This document shows, in pieces, positions 52,718 through 60,586 of a stretch of DNA of 64,000 nt; positions within the stretch are counted from its first letter, which is position 1; the number at the start of each line of letters is the position of its first letter. The notes under the pieces are model-generated. The model was not told where the DNA came from, did not search any database, and saw nothing but the letters and a program-made list of their open reading frames with translations. The DNA comes from an uncultured Clostridia bacterium (GTDB lineage: Bacteria > Bacillota > Clostridia > Christensenellales > Aristaeellaceae). Location: the NCBI GenBank assembly GCA_934647165.1, contig CAKUFA010000003.1:62001-126000 (forward strand), given 5' to 3'. A program made the position numbers and the translations under genes.

Positions 52718-52740
52718 TTTCCGGAAAAATCAGCTAGAAT
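52718..52740 (+). promoter_or_regulatory. Palindrome and -10 element ahead of the glycosidase genes
   Basis: A perfect TTTCCGGAAA palindrome (52718-52727) lies 7 bases before TAGAAT (52735-52740). With a weak TTTCCA at 52712-52717 as -35, the palindrome sits between the two promoter elements, where a bound regulator would block RNA polymerase. No regulator gene is adjacent. Confidence 0.4.
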
Positions 52741-52776
52741 AAGCATATCAAAAGAGCAATCGGAGGCGTTCCAAAG

Positions 52777-54213
52777 ATGAAATTACCAAAGACAGGTGTA
52801 TCGTTCCATATTGCAAACACGGCAATGCAAAAGCTTTATGATACGGCGGTGGAAAAGTGCAGCGGCAACTTGCAGTGCTTTGCCGGGGATTGGGTGCTGG
52901 TGGAGGGCGGCGGCTACGAGAAAATCTGGCTTGAAACCCAGCCTATGGGCGGCGAAATGTATGCAGGGTACCGGATGGATGCAGCGCTGAACAACCAGCG
53001 GCTGTTTATGCGCACCCAGCGCGCGGATGGACGTCTGGCAGGCTCCATTCAGTGCATCGGAGATACGGTGGAACCGCAATTCAACAAGTTTCAGGGCTTC
53101 TGCTTCCCACATTCGGCACTGAACATGTACTATTTGATCGGGCGCGACAGGGCATATCTGGATGAGCTGGCCGAATGCCTGGAGAAATTTGACGCTTATT
53201 TGTGGCGGTGGCGGGATTCAAACGGCGACGGGTGCCTGGAGTCCTTTTGCGTGTACGACACGGGCGAGGACAACGCCGTGCGCTACGGCGATTCGCCGGT
53301 GTATTGCGTGACGGATACACCGCCCACGGATTCCGACGTGGTGCCCATGGCTTCCATGGATGTGATGAGTTTTTCTTACGCTGCGCGGGATACGCTGGCT
53401 CGGATCAGCCGCATTCGCCAGGATGGACAGGAGGCAACGTGGCGGCAAAAGGCTGAAGAGGTTGCGCAGGCGCTTCGGGAGCATTTGTGGGATGATCAGC
53501 GCGGAGCCTGCTTTGACCGGGATAAGCACGGAAAGGTTGTGGATGTGCTGTGTCACAACAGCCTCCGGTGCATGTATTGGGGATCGTTTTCGCAGGAAAT
53601 GGCGGATCGCTTTGTGCATGAACACTTGATGAATGCGAACGAATTCTGGACAGCGATGCCGCTGCCGTCTGTTGCGGTTCATGATCCGGCTTTCCGCAAT
53701 GCGCCGGAAAATAACTGGAGCGGCCAGTGTGAGGGGCTGACGTATCAACGGGCCATTCATGCGCTGGAAAACTACGGCTATGATAAGCTGGTGACGAAAC
53801 TCGGACGCACATTGTTCCAGGCAGTGATTGACGGTGGTTATGTATTTACCCAGCAGTTTGATCCTTTTACACGGGAACCCTCCAGGGTGGGAATGACCTC
53901 CCACGATGTGCTGAAGCCGGGCGATACGGAGCCCTTCCAGGACGCTTACGGCCCGACGCTTTTGTCCGTGCTGGAATACATGGCGCATATCTACGGCGTG
54001 CACCTGGAAATGGGCGAGGTCTGGTTCAGCCTTGGGCGAGGCGAAATGTATACGTATGAGCGGGTGTGGGGCGAGCGCACCTATCGGATTGAAAGCGATG
54101 GCAGGCGGGCTTCTGTTTATGTGGACGGGCACAAGCACTATGATATGCCCTGCGGTATCCGCTTGGTGACGAGTGAAAACGGAGACATGCTGCGCACGCT
54201 TGCTATTGAATAA
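52777..54213 (+). CDS. (Alpha/alpha)6-barrel glycoside hydrolase (MGH1/GH63-like)
   Basis: A 478-residue cytoplasmic protein with no signal peptide. Segments typical of the trehalase/GH63/MGH1 clan are seen: WLETQPMGGEMYAGY (probable catalytic region), WRWRDSNGDGCLESF with the catalytic Asp/Glu pair characteristic of GH63-like enzymes, LREHLWDDQRGACFDRD, and SLRCMYWGSFS followed by FWTAMPLPSVAVHDP and an ENNWSGQCEGLTYQRAI segment. The natural substrate is an intracellular oligosaccharide. The ATG at 52777 follows GGAGG with a spacing of 10. It is 69 bases ahead of the GH43-GH28 gene, with which it likely forms an operon. Confidence 0.75.
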   Translation: MKLPKTGVSFHIANTAMQKLYDTAVEKCSGNLQCFAGDWVLVEGGGYEKIWLETQPMGGEMYAGYRMDAALNNQRLFMRTQRADGRLAGSIQCIGDTVEPQFNKFQGFCFPHSALNMYYLIGRDRAYLDELAECLEKFDAYLWRWRDSNGDGCLESFCVYDTGEDNAVRYGDSPVYCVTDTPPTDSDVVPMASMDVMSFSYAARDTLARISRIRQDGQEATWRQKAEEVAQALREHLWDDQRGACFDRDKHGKVVDVLCHNSLRCMYWGSFSQEMADRFVHEHLMNANEFWTAMPLPSVAVHDPAFRNAPENNWSGQCEGLTYQRAIHALENYGYDKLVTKLGRTLFQAVIDGGYVFTQQFDPFTREPSRVGMTSHDVLKPGDTEPFQDAYGPTLLSVLEYMAHIYGVHLEMGEVWFSLGRGEMYTYERVWGERTYRIESDGRRASVYVDGHKHYDMPCGIRLVTSENGDMLRTLAIE

Positions 54214-54233
54214 AACAGATGACGGTCTGTTTT
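54212..54233 (+). other. Short hairpin between the two glycosidase genes
   Basis: AAAACAGA (54212-54219) pairs with TCTGTTTT (54226-54233) directly after the stop of the first gene. It is weak in GC; it may be a partial terminator, with the downstream gene read through it. Confidence 0.3.
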
Positions 54234-54282
54234 GCCGGAAACCGGTCAAAAACAGAGGATGTCGCAAAGGAGCAAGATATTC

Positions 54283-56529
54283 ATGAAAACAAATGAAATC
54301 AATATTCGGGATCCGTTTGTGCTGTGCCATGGAGGAAAATATTATCTCTATGGCACAAGGGGAGCCACCTGCTGGGGGAAGGCAGATGGCTTTGACGTGT
54401 ATGTGGGTACGGATTTGGAAAACTGGGAAGGGCCGACGGCCTGCTTTACCAATGACGGCAGCTTCTGGGCGGATCGCAACTACTGGGCGCCGGAGGTGCA
54501 TTGCTGGCGGGGGCGCTACTACATGTTTGCATCCTTCAAAAACGAGCGTGTGCGCCGGGGCACGGCCATTTTGGTGGCGGATGATCCCATGGGTCCGTTC
54601 CACCCGCATTCCGACGGATGCATTACGCCTGCGGAATGGGAGTGCCTGGACGGCACGTTCTACGTAAGCAGAGCCGGCAGACCCTATATGGTGTTTTGCC
54701 ACGAGTGGGTGCAGGCTGGGGACGGCGAAGTGTGTGCCGTTCCGCTGACGGATGATCTGCGCATGCCCTGCGGCGAGGTGAAGCTCCTTTTCCGTGCATC
54801 GGAGGCAAAGTGGTGCCAGGTGAAGCATCATTCCAGCGGCGTGAGCGGCTGCGTGACGGACGGCCCCTTCCTGTGGCGGCTTGCAAGCGGCGAGCTTGTA
54901 TGCTTGTGGGCGAGTTTTTCCGAAGGGGGATACACGGAGGGAATGGCCGTGTCCGACAATGGGGAGATCGATGGTCATTTCCGGCAGGTGGAGCCGCTGT
55001 TCATGGATGACGGCGGCCACGGAATGATTTTCCGAGGGCTGGATGGACAGCTGTATCTGACGCTGCACACGCCCAATGAGCACTTGCAGGAGCGCCCGGT
55101 GTTCCGCAGGGTGGTGGAAAAGGACGGGCGGCTGTGCCGGGTGGATAACCTGCCTGTATGGTTTGACGAAATGCACAGGGATCTGCACGGCATGGCGGAG
55201 CGGCTGACGGAAAAAGTGACCGGCTGGGAGGAAAAACCAGGCGTTTTCCGTCCAGAGGATTATGGCTATCGGGGAGGAAAAGCAACGGAGAGTATCCAGC
55301 GCGCCCTGGACGCGGCGGGAGCAAACGGCGGCACGGTGCTGTTGTCCGGCGGCGAATATGTCAGCGGCACGCTGGTGATGCATTCCAATGTGCGGCTGAA
55401 GATCGGCAAGGGAGCGAGGCTGCTGGCCAGCACCGACCTTGCGGATTATCCCGAACATGTGGCAAAGCGCGTGACGGTACAGGATACGAACATGGGCATG
55501 AATCAATCGCTGATTTTTGCCGAAGGATGCGAAAATATTGCCATTTGTGGGCCGGGAGAAATCAGCGGACAGGGCACGCAGGCAAATTTCCCCGGCGATG
55601 AAACCTGCCACGGTACGCCGGGACGGCCGTTTGTGCTGCGCATGATTGACTGCGTGGGCGTAACGGTGCGGGATATTGTGCTGCGGGATTCTCCCTGCTG
55701 GATGGAGAATTATTTGAACTGCGAAAAAGTTCTGCTGGAAAATGTGACGGTGCGCAGCCAGGTCAACTACAACAACGACGGCATCGACATCGATGGCTGC
55801 CGGGATGTGATTGTGCGCGGATGCGATGTGCAGTCGGGGGACGATGCATGCTGTTTCAAAGGTGCATCGGAGCGCAGCACGGAGCGGGTGCTGGTAGAGG
55901 ATTGCTCCTTCCACTCCTCCTGCAATGCGCTGAAAGTTGGCACAGACACCCAAGGCGATTTCCGGCAGGTGCTGGTGCGGCGGTGCCGCATTGGCGGAGT
56001 GGAGGTTGATCCCAACGGTGTGAAGCACCGCTGCTCGGATTCGGCCATATCGCTGGAAATGGTGGACGGCGGCACATTGGAAGACTTTTTGCTGGAGGAT
56101 CTGACCATTGAGCGGGCATGGAGCCCCGTGTTCCTTCGCCTGGAGGATCGGGGACGGGTAAAGCCCGGCGATCCGAAGCCAGGCGTCGGCGTCATGCGGC
56201 GCATTGCCATCACCCATGCGACGGGCGGGGATAACGGCCCCAGGGGCTCTTATATGATCGGCGTGCCGGAAAGACCCATTGAGGATGTGCTCCTCTATGA
56301 TGTGCAACTGCGCCAGCATGCAAGCACAAGGCCGGTGCTGAAGGAAAACGAGCTGGATGAGATGCGCGGGGTGTATCCGGATGCGCACATGATTGACTCC
56401 AAGGGGGACGCGCCCGCCTATGCCCTATGGGCACGGCATGTGCATGGGCTGCGGCTGGAGCATTATGGCGTGATGCCGGAGGGGGCGGAGAAACGCCCGG
56501 CCTTTGTGTTGGCAACCGATGTGGAATAA
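54283..56529 (+). CDS. Bifunctional GH43-like / GH28 (polygalacturonase-type) glycoside hydrolase
   Basis: A 748-residue protein with two glycosidase modules. Residues 1 to about 305 are a five-bladed propeller of the GH43 type: Asp10 in NIRDPFVL (catalytic base), WADRNYWAPEVH with Glu71, ECLDGTFYV with Asp123, and FCHEWVQAGDG with Glu141 as candidate acid. From about 320 to the end a right-handed beta-helix of the GH28 type follows: opening FRPEDYGYRGGKATESIQ, then LIFAEGCENIAICGPGEISG, NNDGIDIDGCRDVIVRG (near residue 495) and SGDDACCFKG with the paired catalytic Asp. There is no signal peptide, so it should act on imported pectic or arabino-uronic oligosaccharides. The start at 54283 follows AAAGGAG. 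Confidence 0.85.
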   Translation: MKTNEINIRDPFVLCHGGKYYLYGTRGATCWGKADGFDVYVGTDLENWEGPTACFTNDGSFWADRNYWAPEVHCWRGRYYMFASFKNERVRRGTAILVADDPMGPFHPHSDGCITPAEWECLDGTFYVSRAGRPYMVFCHEWVQAGDGEVCAVPLTDDLRMPCGEVKLLFRASEAKWCQVKHHSSGVSGCVTDGPFLWRLASGELVCLWASFSEGGYTEGMAVSDNGEIDGHFRQVEPLFMDDGGHGMIFRGLDGQLYLTLHTPNEHLQERPVFRRVVEKDGRLCRVDNLPVWFDEMHRDLHGMAERLTEKVTGWEEKPGVFRPEDYGYRGGKATESIQRALDAAGANGGTVLLSGGEYVSGTLVMHSNVRLKIGKGARLLASTDLADYPEHVAKRVTVQDTNMGMNQSLIFAEGCENIAICGPGEISGQGTQANFPGDETCHGTPGRPFVLRMIDCVGVTVRDIVLRDSPCWMENYLNCEKVLLENVTVRSQVNYNNDGIDIDGCRDVIVRGCDVQSGDDACCFKGASERSTERVLVEDCSFHSSCNALKVGTDTQGDFRQVLVRRCRIGGVEVDPNGVKHRCSDSAISLEMVDGGTLEDFLLEDLTIERAWSPVFLRLEDRGRVKPGDPKPGVGVMRRIAITHATGGDNGPRGSYMIGVPERPIEDVLLYDVQLRQHASTRPVLKENELDEMRGVYPDAHMIDSKGDAPAYALWARHVHGLRLEHYGVMPEGAEKRPAFVLATDVE

Positions 56530-56550
56530 CAAGCGGAAAGAGGCGGCGAC

Positions 56551-56784
56551 ATGTCCAAGCGTTACGATCAATGCAAAGCATCAATCAAACGCTATATGCA
56601 AAAATTAGAAAATATAACTTTCCGGATGCCCAAAGGCCGCAGGGCAGAAATAGAGGCATACGCGGCAGCGGCAGGAAAAAGCGTAAACGGCCTGATAACG
56701 GATTTGCTGCGTCAGGAAATGGGAATAACGGAAGAAGAGTGGAAAAAACCTCCTGCCGAAGAGGCAGAAACGGAAGAGCCCTGA
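56551..56784 (+). CDS. Small ribbon-helix-helix DNA-binding protein
   Basis: A 77-residue protein: NITFRMPKGRRAEIEAYAAA forms the beta strand and first helix, and KSVNGLITDLLRQEMG the second helix of an Arc/MetJ-type fold, followed by an acidic tail ending EETEEP-like residues. No toxin gene is adjacent. It may bind an operator nearby. The ATG at 56551 follows AAAGAGG. It lies 21 bases after the glycosidase stop and could be in its operon, and it ends at a hairpin that contains its own stop codon. Confidence 0.65.
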   Translation: MSKRYDQCKASIKRYMQKLENITFRMPKGRRAEIEAYAAAAGKSVNGLITDLLRQEMGITEEEWKKPPAEEAETEEP

Positions 56785-56799
56785 GGGGCTCTTCTTTTT
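56773..56799 (+). terminator. Intrinsic terminator overlapping the RHH gene stop codon
   Basis: GAAGAGCCC (56773-56781) pairs perfectly with GGGCTCTTC (56786-56794) around the loop TGAG; the TGA stop is in the loop. TTTTT follows. Confidence 0.85.
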
Positions 56800-56827
56800 C
56801 GTGCAGGGTACCGCGGGGCTTTGGTAT

Positions 56828-56857
56828 GCATAAGCTGCCGCGAAGAGCCATATCCAT
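56828..56857 (+). promoter_or_regulatory. Candidate sigma-E promoter of spoIVA
   Basis: GCATAAG (56828-56834), 14 bases, and CATATCCAT (56849-56857) approximate the mother-cell sigma-E pattern (GHATATT, 13-14 bases, CATACAHT). spoIVA is known to be sigma-E dependent in B. subtilis. Pattern match only. Confidence 0.45.
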
Positions 56858-56884
56858 GGATAAGCACAGCAAGGAGGGACATCC

Positions 56885-58372
56885 ATGGAAAAGGGCTCGG
56901 GCTTCAACCTGTACCGGGATATTGCGACCAGGACGGAAGGGGATATCTACATAGGGGTGGTGGGGCCTGTCCGAACGGGCAAGAGCACGTTCATCGCCAA
57001 GTTTATGGAGGAGCTGGTGTTGCCGATGCTGCCGGGCAGCCCCAGAAGGGACAGAATCATGGACGAATTGCCCCAGAGCGGTTCGGGCCGCACGATTATG
57101 ACCACGCAGCCAAAGTTTGTGCCGGGGGAAGCGGTGGAGGTGTCGCTGGAAGATGGCGCAAGCGTGCGTGTGCGCATGGTGGATTCGGTGGGCTATCTGG
57201 TGAAAGGGGCGCTGGGAACGGAAGAAAACGCCACATCCCGCATGGTGCATACGCCCTGGTTTGACCAGGATATCCCCTTTGAGCAGGCGGCGGAGATCGG
57301 CACGCGCAAGGTGATGACCGACCATGCCACCATCGGCGTGGTGGTGACAACGGACGGAAGCATTGCGGATATTCCGCGAAGCGCTTACGTGGAGGCAGAA
57401 GACCGCGTGATTGAAGAGCTGAAGGCGCTGGGCAAGCCTTTTGTGGTGGTGCTGAATTCCGCCCGGCCAAGAAGCGCGGAAACGCTGGCACTGCGCGATG
57501 CGCTGGAGGAGAAACACGCGGTTCCGGTGATGCTGCTGAATGTGAAGGAGATGACGGAGGACGATATCCGGCACGTGCTGGAAAGCGTGCTGATGGAATT
57601 TCCCCTGCGGGAGATTCGACTGGACGTGCCAGCATGGCTCAGCGCGCTGGAAACGGGGCACTGGCTGGTGAAACACTTGCTGGAAGGTATGCGCAAGGTG
57701 GGAAGGCAAAACCACAGGATGCGCGATACAGAGCTGATACGAGATGCTTTTGCGGCCTTGGAATACGCGGGCGAAGTGCAGCAGGCAAGGCTGGATCCCG
57801 GGCAGGGGAGGATGGACTTTACCATGCCGCTGAAGCAGGGGCTGTTCAACCGCATCCTGGGTGAGGAATGCGGTACGGAGATCCGCGGCGATGCGCATTT
57901 GCTGGCGCTGATGAAGGAGCTGGTGAGCGCCAAAGCCGAGTATGACCATGTGGCGGAAGCGCTCAAAAGCGTGCGGGAGACAGGCTATGGACTGGTGACG
58001 CCCGCCATGAATGAAATGACCTTGCAGGAACCGGAAATTGTGCGCCAGGGCAGCCGCTTTGGTGTAAAGCTGAAAGCACAGGCGCCTTCGCTGCACCTGA
58101 TCCGCGTTGATATTGAAACGGAAGTGACGCCGGTGGTCGGCACAGAGAAGCAGAGCGAGGAGCTGGTGCGCTACTTGCTGGAAGAATTTGAAAATGACCC
58201 CCAGCGCATTTGGAACACCAACTTCTTCGGCAAAAGTCTGCACGATATGGTGCGGGAAGGCCTGAGCAACAAGCTGCTTCGCATGCCTGCCGATGCGCAG
58301 CAGAAGGTGCGGGAAACACTCAGCCGCATCATCAACGACGGTAACGGCGGGATGATCTGCATTCTGCTGTGA
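56885..58372 (+). CDS. spoIVA: Stage IV sporulation protein A
   Basis: A 495-residue spore-coat morphogenetic ATPase that polymerises on the forespore surface. It has the Walker A GVVGPVRTGKSTFIAKF, a TTQPKFVPGEAVEV region, Walker B-like VRMVDSVGYLVKGALG, and the conserved C-terminal half with LRMPADAQQKVRETLSRII and a hydrophobic end. Length matches the family (492 in B. subtilis). The ATG at 56885 follows AAGGAGG with a spacing of 7. It is monocistronic. It is one of the firmest markers that this genome encodes endospore formation. Confidence 0.96.
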   Translation: MEKGSGFNLYRDIATRTEGDIYIGVVGPVRTGKSTFIAKFMEELVLPMLPGSPRRDRIMDELPQSGSGRTIMTTQPKFVPGEAVEVSLEDGASVRVRMVDSVGYLVKGALGTEENATSRMVHTPWFDQDIPFEQAAEIGTRKVMTDHATIGVVVTTDGSIADIPRSAYVEAEDRVIEELKALGKPFVVVLNSARPRSAETLALRDALEEKHAVPVMLLNVKEMTEDDIRHVLESVLMEFPLREIRLDVPAWLSALETGHWLVKHLLEGMRKVGRQNHRMRDTELIRDAFAALEYAGEVQQARLDPGQGRMDFTMPLKQGLFNRILGEECGTEIRGDAHLLALMKELVSAKAEYDHVAEALKSVRETGYGLVTPAMNEMTLQEPEIVRQGSRFGVKLKAQAPSLHLIRVDIETEVTPVVGTEKQSEELVRYLLEEFENDPQRIWNTNFFGKSLHDMVREGLSNKLLRMPADAQQKVRETLSRIINDGNGGMICILL

Positions 58373-58409
58373 AACGAATGCTTTTTGCCGGAAACGTGTC
58401 TTCGTGCGG

Positions 58410-58438
58410 TTGACAATTCACGTGGAACGCGGTAGAAT
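58410..58438 (+). promoter_or_regulatory. Sigma-A promoter of the phosphoribosyltransferase gene
   Basis: TTGACA (58410-58415), a 17-base spacer, and TAGAAT (58433-58438), 56 bases upstream of the ATG at 58494. Confidence 0.75.
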
Positions 58439-58493
58439 AAACTGCAAAAGCAAATCGCCGCGCATAAATAAAAAGGAAATCGAGGAATGCGAT

Positions 58494-59051
58494 ATGTTGA
58501 CGCATAAGATGACCATTGCCGGGCTGGAACGTGAGCTGCCCATTTGCCGTGTGAACGATGAACTGTATATCGGTGCATTCGTGATCTTTGGCGATGTGGA
58601 ATTGACGGTCGCCTGCGCTACGGAGCTGCTGAAAATTGCCCCGGAATATGATTATCTGATCACGGCGGAATCCAAGGGCATTCCGCTGGCCTATGAAATG
58701 GCGCGGCAGGCCGGGGACAAGAAATGGTTCCTTGCGCGCAAGGGTGCGAAGCTGTATATGCAGAACGTATTCAGCGTGGAAGTAAAATCCATCACAACCG
58801 CCGCCCAGCAAAAGCTCTATCTGGACGGGGCGGACGCGGAAATGATGAAGGGGAAGCGTATCCTGATTGTGGATGACGTCATTTCCACAGGCGAATCCCT
58901 GCACGCCATTGAAGCGCTGGTAGAAAAGGCGGGCGGCATCATTGCGGGCCGCATGGCGATTCTGGCTGAGGGCGACGCGCAGAACCGGCAGGACATCAAG
59001 TATCTGGAAAAGCTGCCCCTGTTCAATGCCAAGGGCGAAATTATCGGGTAA
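58494..59051 (+). CDS. Phosphoribosyltransferase (adenine PRT-like)
   Basis: A 185-residue type I phosphoribosyltransferase. It has the PRPP-binding motif ILIVDDVISTGESLHA (about 123-138), YLITAESKGIPLAYEMAR and a hood-like N-terminal region typical of the APRT branch. The base substrate is probably adenine or xanthine, which the sequence cannot decide. The ATG at 58494 has GAGG 8 bases upstream. It has its own promoter and a terminator, so it is expressed alone. Confidence 0.88.
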   Translation: MLTHKMTIAGLERELPICRVNDELYIGAFVIFGDVELTVACATELLKIAPEYDYLITAESKGIPLAYEMARQAGDKKWFLARKGAKLYMQNVFSVEVKSITTAAQQKLYLDGADAEMMKGKRILIVDDVISTGESLHAIEALVEKAGGIIAGRMAILAEGDAQNRQDIKYLEKLPLFNAKGEIIG

Positions 59052-59065
59052 AGTGCGCTGTGTGT

Positions 59066-59110
59066 GCAGAAAAAGCACCCGTGGAATGAAACCGCGGGTG
59101 CTTTTTCTGC
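59066..59110 (+). terminator. Intrinsic terminator of the phosphoribosyltransferase gene
   Basis: GCAGAAAAAGCACCCG (59066-59081) is almost fully complementary to CGGGTGCTTTTTCTGC (59095-59110), giving a very stable hairpin with an embedded T run. Confidence 0.85.
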
Positions 59111-59141
59111 ATGGTGAAAAACAAAAGAAAGGCAACGGGCC

Positions 59142-60494
59142 ATGGAAAAACAATCAACACTCATGATTGAAGGCTCTATCGGCAGGAAAATCATCCGTTT
59201 TGCGCTGCCTGTTTTCTGGGGCAATCTGTTTCAGCAGCTGTATAATGTGGTGGATCTTCTGGTGGTTGGCAATTTTGTCGGCAGCGAGGCACTGGCGGCT
59301 GTGGGTTCTTCCGGTAGTCTGACCTTTTTGCTGGTGGGGCTTGTGAACGGCATTTTTCTTGGCGCAGGTGTGGTGGTATCACGCTATGTAGGTGCGCGGG
59401 ACGATGAGAATGTGCACACGGCGGTGCACACCACCGTAGCCTTCGGTCTGCTTGCCGGCATTGCGCTGTCGCTGGTTGGCGTGAGCATCACGCCAACGAT
59501 TCTGGCGTGGATGGGCACGCCGCAGAATGTCATGCCAACTTCAATTCTGTATCTGCGCATTTATTTTGCTGGTGCGCTGGCAAATGTGATGTACAATGTG
59601 TCCAATGGCATTTTTAACGCCGTGGGGGACAGCAAGCATCCTTTGTATTACCTGATCCTGTCCTCTGCGATAAACGTATTGTTGGATATGCTGTTCGTGG
59701 CGGTACTGGGTTTTGGCATTGCAGGCGCTGCATGGGCCACGGTGATTTCGCAGGCGGTGAGCGCGCTGCTGGGGTTGAGACGGTTGTGCCATGTGACGGA
59801 TCCGTGGCGGTTGTTTCCCTCACGCATCCGCATCAGCGGCAAGATGCTGCGGCAGATTTTGCGGATGGGGGTTCCCTCCGGCATGCAAAATGCCATTATT
59901 TCGCTTGCCAATGTGGTGGTGCAAAGCAACATCAATGCCTTTGGCTCCGCGGCAATGGCGGGCTGCGGTGCGTATTCGAAAATTGAAGGCTTCGGTTTTC
60001 TGCCCATTACCAGTTTTGCCATGGCCATGGCGACCTTTATCGGCCAAAACCTGGGCGCCAAGCAATATGAACGGGCAAAAAAAGGTGCACGGTTCGGCAT
60101 ATTATGCTGCGTGATGTTGGCGGAAATGGTGGGTATCGGCATCAACCTTTTGTCGCCCTACCTAATTCGTGCCTTTGATACCAATCCGGAGGTCATCCGC
60201 ATTGGTGTAACGCAAGCCAAGACCATTACACTATTCTACTTTTTGCTGGCGTTTTCGCATAGCGTTGCAGGGATTCTCCGCGGGGCAGGCAAATCCATTG
60301 TGCCCATGTTTGTGATGCTGGCCTGTTGGTGCGTCATCCGCATCACCTACCTGCTTGTGACGGTGCCGCTTTTCCCGGATATCCGCACGATTTTCTGGGC
60401 CTATCCCTTCACATGGTCGCTGTCGTCCATTTGCTTTCTGGCATACTATCTGAAGGCGGATTGGCTGCACGGATATGAAAAAAGCAGAAAGTGA
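59142..60494 (+). CDS. MATE family efflux transporter
   Basis: A 450-residue membrane protein with twelve hydrophobic segments in two related halves. It has the family opening IGRKIIRFALPVFWGNLFQQ and LYNVVDLLVVGNFVGSEALA. The second half carries ILRMGVPSGMQNAIISLANV and FIGQNLGAKQYERAKKGAR. It would export cationic or drug-like compounds in exchange for Na+ or H+. The ATG at 59142 has AAAGG upstream. No separate promoter was recognised, and the gene lies 31 bases after the previous terminator. Confidence 0.93.
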   Translation: MEKQSTLMIEGSIGRKIIRFALPVFWGNLFQQLYNVVDLLVVGNFVGSEALAAVGSSGSLTFLLVGLVNGIFLGAGVVVSRYVGARDDENVHTAVHTTVAFGLLAGIALSLVGVSITPTILAWMGTPQNVMPTSILYLRIYFAGALANVMYNVSNGIFNAVGDSKHPLYYLILSSAINVLLDMLFVAVLGFGIAGAAWATVISQAVSALLGLRRLCHVTDPWRLFPSRIRISGKMLRQILRMGVPSGMQNAIISLANVVVQSNINAFGSAAMAGCGAYSKIEGFGFLPITSFAMAMATFIGQNLGAKQYERAKKGARFGILCCVMLAEMVGIGINLLSPYLIRAFDTNPEVIRIGVTQAKTITLFYFLLAFSHSVAGILRGAGKSIVPMFVMLACWCVIRITYLLVTVPLFPDIRTIFWAYPFTWSLSSICFLAYYLKADWLHGYEKSRK

Positions 60495-60527
60495 AAAACC
60501 GTGCGCAATGATGCGGTGAACGCATGC

Positions 60528-60556
60528 TGGACAAAGTGGGGGCAGCAGCGTATAAT
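60528..60556 (+). promoter_or_regulatory. Sigma-A promoter of the trkH-trkA operon
   Basis: TGGACA (60528-60533), a 17-base spacer, and TATAAT (60551-60556), 30 bases before the ATG at 60587. Confidence 0.7.
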
Positions 60557-60586
60557 AAAAGCAGTTTATGAGGAAGAAGGAAATGC

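Noticed and set aside
53218..56388. Minus-strand open frame of about 1050 codons
   Set aside because: Antisense to the two glycosidase genes, which carry clear family motifs.
58381..58410. Terminator directly after spoIVA
   Set aside because: Only a weak imperfect stem without a T run is present.
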